From Chryseobacterium panacisoli (GTDB taxonomy: Bacteria; Bacteroidota; Bacteroidia; Flavobacteriales; Weeksellaceae), in assembly GCF_008274625.1 (NCBI RefSeq), contig NZ_VTRU01000001.1, forward strand, positions 868,001-932,000: a stretch of 64,000 nucleotides of DNA, in the 5' to 3' direction. The translations under genes were made by a program, and so were the position numbers. The notes under the pieces were generated by a model, which worked only from the letters and a program-made list of their open reading frames with translations, did not search any database and was not told the DNA's origin. Shown here in pieces: positions 57,597-64,000 of this stretch (positions are counted from its first letter, which is position 1; every line of letters starts with the position of its first letter).

Positions 57597-58760
57597 TTAT
57601 TTTAATTGATACACTTCACTTGCTGCTAACAACAGACAGCCTAAACCATAATCTTCAAAATCAGGCTGCTTATCAATGGCAAGCGGCTGACCGTCTTTAG
57701 GTTCTTTTCCTGTTCCCTGAACCCAGCCCAAAAATCCATCAGGCTGAACAGAATCCTTTGCAATTGCGTTCCAGGCTTTCACAACAACGGGTAAATATGT
57801 TTTTTTATCAATCAGTCCTTTATTAATTCCATACGCCATTCCATACACAAACAGAGCTGTGCCCGTCATTTCTTTACCTCCGAAATTACCAGGATCATGC
57901 AGACTTACATTCCAAAATCCATCTTCCCTCTGCACAGGCAGTAAAGCGGATAAGAGGTCTTTATAATCCTGTAAATATTCCTTATAATGCGGATCAGATT
58001 CCGGAGTATCTTCCAGCGTCCGGGTCAGAGCTGCCACTACCCAGCCGTTTCCGCGGCTCCAGTAGCAATCTTCGCCGTTGGGTTCTTTATAAGGGGGAAC
58101 AAAGCTTTTATCCCTCCACCAAAGTTTGTCTTTAGGATTGTATAAACCATTTCCTCCATGCTTATATTTCGTAAAGGCATACATCTCGTAATTTTTATCG
58201 AAATATTTTTGTTCGCCTGTAATTCTGCCCAGCTTTGTAAAAATCGGCATTCCCATTTGAAGCGCATCAATCCACCACCAGTCATCTGATTTTTTGGAGG
58301 CAATCATACTGTCGACAGAGGCTTTCACAAATTTTATTCTCTCCGGATTTTTTTTGCCATCCATTTCATAAAGATCCAGATACGTTTGTCCGCAAGCCTG
58401 ATTATCCGCATTACGGGTATAGGTATCACGCATCATATCCCAGTTGTGTTTTTGAGACCAGTCGACAGCATAATCGTAATACTCTTTTTTAGGATCTATT
58501 TTATAAAAGGCCACCAGTCCTTCATAGTAAACGGCCCGCGTCCACAGATTGCTTGGCCAGACTTTTTTGCCAACAATTTCCTTTCCCGCATCCGGCCATT
58601 TGTTCATGAAATATTGATTTGCCCTGCGCGAAACTTCCAAAACTTCTTTTTTATCCGGAAGATTAACGTTCTTTTCCGCCGTTTGTTTCTGAACTGAGCA
58701 GGAATATAAAACTCCAAACATCAACGCAAAAAAAGCGCCTCTCATTAATACTTTCTTCAT
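57597..58760 (-). CDS. GH105 unsaturated rhamnogalacturonyl hydrolase
   Basis: The 387-residue product has a lipobox VLYSC (Cys18) and an (alpha/alpha)6-barrel of GH105/GH88: LWTRAVYYEGLVAFYKID near 50-68, DDWWWIDALQMGMPIFTKLG near 155-175 with the catalytic Asp region, and CYWSRGNGWVVAALTRTLED near 230. It removes the 4,5-unsaturated galacturonic acid left by RG lyases. I chose the ATG at 58760, which gives a proper signal peptide; an earlier start at 58841 overlaps the PL11 gene. It ends the four-gene RGAE-GH106-PL11-GH105 array. Confidence 0.92.
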   Translation of the reverse strand: MKKVLMRGAFFALMFGVLYSCSVQKQTAEKNVNLPDKKEVLEVSRRANQYFMNKWPDAGKEIVGKKVWPSNLWTRAVYYEGLVAFYKIDPKKEYYDYAVDWSQKHNWDMMRDTYTRNADNQACGQTYLDLYEMDGKKNPERIKFVKASVDSMIASKKSDDWWWIDALQMGMPIFTKLGRITGEQKYFDKNYEMYAFTKYKHGGNGLYNPKDKLWWRDKSFVPPYKEPNGEDCYWSRGNGWVVAALTRTLEDTPESDPHYKEYLQDYKDLLSALLPVQREDGFWNVSLHDPGNFGGKEMTGTALFVYGMAYGINKGLIDKKTYLPVVVKAWNAIAKDSVQPDGFLGWVQGTGKEPKDGQPLAIDKQPDFEDYGLGCLLLAASEVYQLK

Positions 58761-58788
58761 AATTATATTATTTTTTATTTTAGAAAAT

Positions 58789-60663
58789 TTAAGGTTTAAC
58801 CGTATAAATATTTGGCGAAGGAACTCTTGAAACAGATTCATCCAAATAATAATCAGTATGGGGAGGCTGGTTGTAGCCTACATTTTGCCAAACAATGCTC
58901 AACCGGTATTGCGGATTATGCATCATCGTATACAAACGGTGCTTCGTAGGAATGGTAGAGCTGAAAATCCGGAGCTCCTGATTATCTGAGGTTCTGTAAA
59001 TCAATTCTTCCCGCCAGTCTCCAAATAAATCAGCAACCAGAGAAGGATTTTTCTTGGTCCCGTTGTTGGATTCGCACTGAAAATCTTTAGCATCAAAAAT
59101 TAGATTGGATTTTTCTTTCTTCCAGTCCCATTTTGACACAGAAGTTCCGTCTAAAATTTCGCTTAAAAAATCCCCGTCCCAATAAATCCCCATATTACAG
59201 GCAGGATTTTTATCGCTTATTTTTCTTCCTTTAGTATCGTAAATGCCTTTTACACCAGCTCCCGCCGCCCAAGATTCTGAACCTTGATAACGGGGATCGA
59301 TATTTAAAGACAGTCCTCTTCCCGGTCCCTGAAATTTACCCTGTTTACTATAAATCAAAGAAGGTAATTTCCATAAAACTTTACCGGTTGCGCCGGTTCT
59401 GAAATGGGCGCCCGCATCATCAAATCTTTCCTGAATATCAAAAATTTCCAATCCGGGAGAAGAAGGATCCAGATCACCAACGTGCAACGCATCACCATGG
59501 CCAAAGCCCGTGCTGTTCAGAACTTTTCCGTTATCATCAACCGTCATTGCACCGAAAATAATTTCATCTTTTCCATCGTTATCAACGTCGGCAATGCTCA
59601 GATTATGGTTTCCCTGACCCCGGTATTTTTTATTTTCTTCCGAACTTTCCGTATCGAACAGCCATCTCAAGCTGAGCTTTTTATCTTTATAATCCCAAGC
59701 TGCGATCGCCGTTCGGGTATAATAACCTCTCGACATAATGATGCTTGGAGTTTTGCCGTCCAGATAAGCAACTGCACCCAAAAACCGGTCGATACGGTTT
59801 CCTTTTGCATCGCCCCAGGTCTCAGTCATTTGTTCAGGAGTTGGATTTAAACTGCCTGCAAATCTGGGAACTTCATAATGAACTGTATTAATTTCCTCAC
59901 CTGTTTCACCATTAAAAACAGTCAAATATTCAGGACCTGAAAGGATAAATCCATTCTCATTGCGGTAATCTTTGGAAGGATCCCCGATGAATTTCCCTTT
60001 ACCATCTCTGCTGCCGTCTGCCGTCTTCATAACGACTTCTGCTTTGCCGTCCTGATCCAAATCATACACTAAAAACTGTGTGTAATGCGCCCCTTCCCTG
60101 ATATTTTTTCCCAGGTTAATTTCCCACAAGAATTTTCCGTTCAATTTATAAGCCTGAATAATGGGCTCATCTGTAAAACCTTTCTGACTGTTGTCTCTGG
60201 ACTGCCCCGTCTGATGAAGGATGATTTCATACTCACCATCTCCGTCAAGATCGGCAACAGAAGCATCGTTGGGCGTATATCCGGCCGGCGTTTTTAAAGG
60301 AATTGAAAAATAGGGTTTTTGATTAGCAGCATATTTCACAGAATCCTGATCAATCTCCTGATCATGGGTATTGGATCTTACGAAATAGGTGTAACTCTTT
60401 GTTTTATCCGCCGTGGTATCTAAAAAACTGGTTTCATTAAGCAATGGTTTTTCGTTCAGCTTTTTGCTTTTATTATTTTCAATACGGTACAGATCAAACT
60501 GAATATTCTGAGGTTCTGTACCCAGTAAACGCCAGCTCACAAAAATTCCTGTTTCTGAAGGTACCGCAATAATTCCTCTTTTTAAATACTCCATCTGCCT
60601 TTGTGCTGAAAGGAAATGTGAAAAAAGAAGGATCAGTACAATAAAGTTATATTTTATATTCAT
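58789..60663 (-). CDS. PL11 rhamnogalacturonan lyase
   Basis: The 624-residue product has a signal peptide ending near FLSAQ. Its eight-bladed propeller matches the YesW/YesX type: MEYLKRGIIAVPSETGIFVSWRLLG, NDASVADLDGDGEYEIILH, VYDLDQDGKAEVVMKTADGSRD, AVAYLDGKTPSIIMSRGYYTRT, NHNLSIADVDNDGKDEIIFGAM, FGHGDALHVGDLD and FGDWREELIYRT. Asp-rich DGDG loops bind calcium. It cleaves the GalA-Rha backbone of RG-I by beta-elimination. A palindromic operator candidate lies just upstream at 60690. Confidence 0.96.
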   Translation of the reverse strand: MNIKYNFIVLILLFSHFLSAQRQMEYLKRGIIAVPSETGIFVSWRLLGTEPQNIQFDLYRIENNKSKKLNEKPLLNETSFLDTTADKTKSYTYFVRSNTHDQEIDQDSVKYAANQKPYFSIPLKTPAGYTPNDASVADLDGDGEYEIILHQTGQSRDNSQKGFTDEPIIQAYKLNGKFLWEINLGKNIREGAHYTQFLVYDLDQDGKAEVVMKTADGSRDGKGKFIGDPSKDYRNENGFILSGPEYLTVFNGETGEEINTVHYEVPRFAGSLNPTPEQMTETWGDAKGNRIDRFLGAVAYLDGKTPSIIMSRGYYTRTAIAAWDYKDKKLSLRWLFDTESSEENKKYRGQGNHNLSIADVDNDGKDEIIFGAMTVDDNGKVLNSTGFGHGDALHVGDLDPSSPGLEIFDIQERFDDAGAHFRTGATGKVLWKLPSLIYSKQGKFQGPGRGLSLNIDPRYQGSESWAAGAGVKGIYDTKGRKISDKNPACNMGIYWDGDFLSEILDGTSVSKWDWKKEKSNLIFDAKDFQCESNNGTKKNPSLVADLFGDWREELIYRTSDNQELRIFSSTIPTKHRLYTMMHNPQYRLSIVWQNVGYNQPPHTDYYLDESVSRVPSPNIYTVKP

Positions 60664-60689
60664 AATTCTGAACTATTAAATTAATATAA

Positions 60690-60705
60690 TTCAATCGATT
60701 GCGCA
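60690..60705 (-). promoter_or_regulatory. CG-centred operator candidate upstream of the PL11 gene
   Basis: TTCAATCGATTGCGCA lies 27 bases before the PL11 start in the 75-base gap after the GH106 gene. It shares ATCGATTGCGCA with the rhaT site, so the PL11-GH105 pair may have its own promoter. Confidence 0.55.
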
Positions 60706-60738
60706 ATTTATTTTGATATACTTTTATTTATATGAATT

Positions 60739-63516
60739 CTATTTTGAAAAATATAATGGAAATAACTGAATTTGTCCATCCAATCCGGAAGGCTGAACTT
60801 TCCAACCGGAGGCATCAAAAGCTTTATAATCAATATTTACAAAGTTGATTTCATGATAATTACGCCATGGAATTTTATTCTGATCCATGTAACGGATTCT
60901 ATTCGCCATCAAATTGCAGACTTCAATCTGAATGGTATTTTTCCCTTTTTTCAGATATTTCCCAACGTTGATTTCAAAAGGAATACTCCAGACAATCCCA
61001 GCTTCCTGACCGTTAACAATTACTTTTGCACTTTCATATAGTTTATCAAATTTTAAAAGGTAATCATCTGCTTTTTTATTCTTCAGATTTAATGTGGTTG
61101 TATAAACACCACATCCTGAAAAACTCTGTGTTGCAGAATCTTCTGAAAAGTTTGTCCAAGGTTCCGGATTTTTTAGAATCCTTGACTTCGGAAGTTCGGG
61201 GCCACCTTCTTTGAAAGTCAGCTGCCATGCTTGGCTTAAACTGATGGGAGAATCTGTTTTTTCAATATACTTCCATTTTGCAATGGAATGATCAACAGTT
61301 TCACTGTTTTTTAAAATTAAAGACTGTCCTGATTTCAGTTGAATTCTCACGGAATTATTATGGGTTTCCGCAACTCCGAAATCTCCGTTTTCAGGATTCA
61401 TGATCACGGCTTGCTTTCCTGTATAGTTTAAAGGAATCAACTGATCGATGTCCTTTGCAGTATGGTTAACAATGAAATAGTATTTCCCACCGTCAAACTG
61501 TCTCCTCACAAACTTCAATCCGGTTTCCGTTAATTGTTCTCTTTGTATTTTTAAATATTCCAGGCCTTTTTCAATATCAGAACTTAGAATAATTTTTCCT
61601 TTTCCGAAGTTCGCAATCATTATATTTCCACCCTGCTTCTGAAACGGGATCTGAGTCCACAATGATTTTAGTTCCGCTCTTCTTTTTTCAACTTCCAAAT
61701 TTCCGGGAATATCTTTTGGCTTGTTTTGAAAAATAACCGAAGCGCCATTTTGAGCTAATTTGAGAATATTATGCAACGTAGTTTCCGGCAAATAAGTTAA
61801 TTCAGGAATGATTAAAACCTGATAGGAAGATCCCTCTTTTGCGGTCTGAATTCCCTGGTTTTCTGATTTAGATTCGCCAATCATCCTGTCAGAAATCATA
61901 TCAAGAGCATAGCCCATTTTACTCAGCTTCGTTAGATTCTCATACATTGGAGTTGGCTGCAGCCATTTTTCCACGTTATGAACTTTAAACGCTATATCTT
62001 TCCCTTTTGGATTGGCCCATTGGTCATAAATTGGCCAGTACATCAACAGTTCATTATCAGATTTCCCGCTCTGTAAAATACTCTGAGTACGTGTCACATA
62101 AGAATTTAACCCCGTTAAATGTGGCCATAAACTATTTTCCGGAACGAAATTAACCGATGCATAAAATAGCCATCCCGGAAAAGGAACGTCAACCGGTGTA
62201 TACGTTGTACCGTGATAAAAAACGTGATTGATTCCAGATAGAAAAACCTGCTCAACTTCGGGTTTTGCCTGCGACCAGGAGGTTTTAAAATGTTCTGTAA
62301 GCCAGGTAAAAGTTTCATTTGAAATGAATTGTTTACCCGTAACATTGGCTGCCGATGAAGCAAATTTAAGCATATTAATATCTGGTTTATCAGATTTTTG
62401 CACATCTGCACTTTCTCTCCTCAGCCCCGGAATATCAAAAACCGTACTTCCGAAAGTTTCAGATTCGGGAATATCGACTGCAGCATATAAATCCAATAAA
62501 TTTCCTGGCGATCCGTGGGCCTGATTGGTATTCTTTGAGTTTCTGGAATGTGCCCAGTTTGTAAAATCCTTAGTGAAATTATTTAAAATCAATTCACTCA
62601 AAGTTTCCCTGTAATCTGACTTAATTCTCCCCGTAATCTCATTTTCTTCATTACTGACGAGATATTTGATGTATGGACTCAAATCATATCCTCTCCTTTT
62701 TTTAAATTCATTTTTAAAATCAGGAGTCCAGTCGGCATTATAAACCTCATAACTGTCATTAAAAAAAGAACGGATTCCATAGTTTGAGCTTCCAAAAGCT
62801 TTATCAAAAGTTTTAAGATAATCTTTCGTTGCATCAGGTGAAAAATGGTCTAGTGTATACCCTTCACCGCCTGGAGCTGCACGTTTTACTTTTTGTAAAG
62901 TCTTACCTGTAAAAACAGCATAAACTGTCCACTTCCCGGAATCCGGCTTCCAATTGAGAGAGCCGTCGTCTGTTATTTTATCGGTTAAGACAACTGCTTC
63001 GTTTTTTTCGTTGTAAGCCGTTACAACATCTAATTTTATTGTTTTTAAATTCTTCTGCTTTTCATCTTTCAGAATGATTTTCTCTGAAAATTTTTCGCCT
63101 GATGAAATTGTGTAGGTCTGAACAATCATTTTTGTGGCTGCATCTTCTTCGCCAACCTGCGGACCACCGATTGGCCAGCCTGTTCCTACAGCCATATCAA
63201 CTCCCATATTCAAACTTTTTGCTTTGTCTGTAGTGAATTGAAGCATTTTCATCCACTCCGGAGAAAGATAACTGATGTATTGATTTTCAAAGCCTTTTGC
63301 ACCATAAATAGGAACAATTTCTACGCCTCCGAAACCTGCTTTATGAAGGGCTGCAAGGTCTTTATCCAATCCTTTTTCATTAACCGCATTTCCCATCCAC
63401 CACCAGCGTGTCCATGGTTTTGCCGTTTCAGTGGTTTTTGGCCACGGATTTTGTGCGGAAAGATTCCCGAACGCAAAACACAATATGCCTGCCTTTATGA
63501 TAGATTGAATATTCAT
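60739..63516 (-). CDS. GH106 alpha-L-rhamnosidase
   Basis: The 925-residue product has a signal peptide ending near NLSAQ. Diagnostic features are TRWWWMGNAVNEKGLDKDLAALHKAGFGGVEIVPIYG (about 36-72), MGVDMAVGTGWPIGGPQV near 100-120, DHFSPDATKDYLKTFD near 215 and FFNDSYEVYNADWTPDFKNEFKKRRGYDL near 247, all typical of the GH106 barrel. The C-terminal beta domains (about 780-925) include NGQEAGIVWSIPFEINVGKYLKKGKNTIQIEV. It releases L-rhamnose from RG-I fragments in the periplasm. Twelve bases separate it from the acetylesterase gene. Confidence 0.94.
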   Translation of the reverse strand: MNIQSIIKAGILCFAFGNLSAQNPWPKTTETAKPWTRWWWMGNAVNEKGLDKDLAALHKAGFGGVEIVPIYGAKGFENQYISYLSPEWMKMLQFTTDKAKSLNMGVDMAVGTGWPIGGPQVGEEDAATKMIVQTYTISSGEKFSEKIILKDEKQKNLKTIKLDVVTAYNEKNEAVVLTDKITDDGSLNWKPDSGKWTVYAVFTGKTLQKVKRAAPGGEGYTLDHFSPDATKDYLKTFDKAFGSSNYGIRSFFNDSYEVYNADWTPDFKNEFKKRRGYDLSPYIKYLVSNEENEITGRIKSDYRETLSELILNNFTKDFTNWAHSRNSKNTNQAHGSPGNLLDLYAAVDIPESETFGSTVFDIPGLRRESADVQKSDKPDINMLKFASSAANVTGKQFISNETFTWLTEHFKTSWSQAKPEVEQVFLSGINHVFYHGTTYTPVDVPFPGWLFYASVNFVPENSLWPHLTGLNSYVTRTQSILQSGKSDNELLMYWPIYDQWANPKGKDIAFKVHNVEKWLQPTPMYENLTKLSKMGYALDMISDRMIGESKSENQGIQTAKEGSSYQVLIIPELTYLPETTLHNILKLAQNGASVIFQNKPKDIPGNLEVEKRRAELKSLWTQIPFQKQGGNIMIANFGKGKIILSSDIEKGLEYLKIQREQLTETGLKFVRRQFDGGKYYFIVNHTAKDIDQLIPLNYTGKQAVIMNPENGDFGVAETHNNSVRIQLKSGQSLILKNSETVDHSIAKWKYIEKTDSPISLSQAWQLTFKEGGPELPKSRILKNPEPWTNFSEDSATQSFSGCGVYTTTLNLKNKKADDYLLKFDKLYESAKVIVNGQEAGIVWSIPFEINVGKYLKKGKNTIQIEVCNLMANRIRYMDQNKIPWRNYHEINFVNIDYKAFDASGWKVQPSGLDGQIQLFPLYFSK

Positions 63517-63528
63517 TTTCTTACTTTT

Positions 63529-64000
63529 TTAGTTTCCATCCGGTTTTAAAGATTCCATGAAGATACTTTCCGGCCAGTGGAATTTTTCGAAAGGATCAGG
63601 TCTATTTAAATCAAAACCTTTATATTTTTTAGAAATAAACTTACTCAGAGGCAGCTTCTGAACGACAATACTTTTGACTACACATTTTGCCAGTTCATAA
63701 GCGCCATATGTATTAAAGTGAGTATCATCCGCCAAAGCACCCTGCTGATTGGGATAAGAATTTGCAGGATAATAGACAAATGCTTTCTTAGAATTTTCAG
63801 GTCCCAACGCTTCAAACAGCGTTTTACTCATTGCATTCAGGTCGATTAAATATACATTCTCTTCTTTGGCAATTTCCCGCATGGCATCCGGAAAATCATC
63901 CAGGGTATTGACAATCTTCTTATTTTGATCAAAAACTCTTCTGTTCATGGAGGTAACTAAAACCGGAATTGCGCCCAATTGTTTGGCTTTATTAATCCAT
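63529..64000 (-). CDS. SGNH rhamnogalacturonan acetylesterase, N-terminus cut by window edge
   Basis: The frame is open through the right edge, so only the C-terminal 156 or so residues are seen. GAIPVLVTSMNRRVFDQNKKIVNTLDDFPDAMREIAKE and DDTHFNTYGAYELAKCVV match RG acetylesterase-type SGNH hydrolases; the DTH Asp and His are the catalytic pair. The Gly-Asp-Ser nucleophile block is outside the window. It would remove acetyl groups from galacturonic acid in RG-I, making the backbone accessible to PL11. It is upstream of and adjacent to the GH106 gene. Confidence 0.88.
   Translation of the reverse strand, partial: WINKAKQLGAIPVLVTSMNRRVFDQNKKIVNTLDDFPDAMREIAKEENVYLIDLNAMSKTLFEALGPENSKKAFVYYPANSYPNQQGALADDTHFNTYGAYELAKCVVKSIVVQKLPLSKFISKKYKGFDLNRPDPFEKFHWPESIFMESLKPDGN

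Noticed and set aside
58761..58841. N-terminal extension of the GH105 protein
   Set aside because: The extension overlaps the PL11 3' end, has no signal-peptide character, and hides the lipobox signal that begins at 58760.
59404..59850. 148-codon plus-strand ORF inside the PL11 gene
   Set aside because: It is antisense to the conserved Asp-rich propeller motifs of the lyase and has no independent features.

Overview
The window looks like chromosomal DNA of a Bacteroidota, most likely a Flavobacteriia/Weeksellaceae member close to Chryseobacterium. It is AT-rich, carries two SusC-type TonB-dependent transporters and many Bacteroidota-style lipoproteins and exported proteins. The recognisable promoters have the TAnnTTTG (-7) element typical of the phylum. 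I found no insertion sequence, prophage, CRISPR array or rRNA. One tRNA (Arg, anticodon ACG) is present.

Positions 1-33400 are mostly ordinary chromosomal genes. They include a truncated susC (left edge), a DUF4197-like protein, a DUF493 protein, an ArsC-family reductase, a deoxynucleoside kinase and a lipoprotein glutaminyl cyclotransferase. Two operons of small soluble proteins follow (SRPBCC/GNAT/VOC at 6807-8122, and DUF1569/VOC/SRPBCC at 12477-15241), separated by a CPA1 antiporter, a bestrophin-like channel and a DUF2490 protein. Next come a TolC-HlyD-ABC-2 permease export operon without an ATPase, a repeat-rich 0.7-kb gap, an ecotin-type protease inhibitor and a 1967-residue alpha-2-macroglobulin whose thioester residues are replaced. 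A divergent UbiA-like/recF/DciA-like group, a PF10136 membrane protein, mtgA, an orphan BtuF-like lipoprotein and tRNA-Arg complete this part.

Positions 33782-64000 form one catabolic region for rhamnogalacturonan I (RG-I). On the plus strand lie a GH28 polygalacturonase, a 1187-residue DUF4450-type protein, a second large six-hairpin-type protein, a Tat-exported GH43-like beta-propeller, a GntR/AraR-like regulator and a small exported NTF2-like protein. On the minus strand, read from the right edge, come an RG-I acetylesterase (cut by the edge), a GH106 alpha-L-rhamnosidase, a PL11 RG lyase, a GH105 unsaturated galacturonyl hydrolase, an L-rhamnose transporter (rhaT), a SusC/SusD pair, a bifunctional RhaEW aldolase/dehydrogenase, RhaI isomerase, an FGGY kinase (RhaB role) and an FMN L-lactate dehydrogenase-like enzyme. 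Inferred flow: the polymer is deacetylated and cut, oligosaccharides enter through SusCD, GH105/GH28/GH106 release sugars, RhaT imports L-rhamnose, and RhaI-RhaB-RhaEW-LldD convert it to DHAP plus pyruvate.

The most useful less obvious signals are non-coding. A CG-centred palindrome occurs upstream of three transcription units of this locus. A GTATAC-core motif is shared by the regulator and kinase promoters. A dispersed hairpin at 19664 and 44111 shows a compensatory base-pair change, and three other intergenic repeat types are present. All function assignments come from reading motifs by eye; no database search was run.
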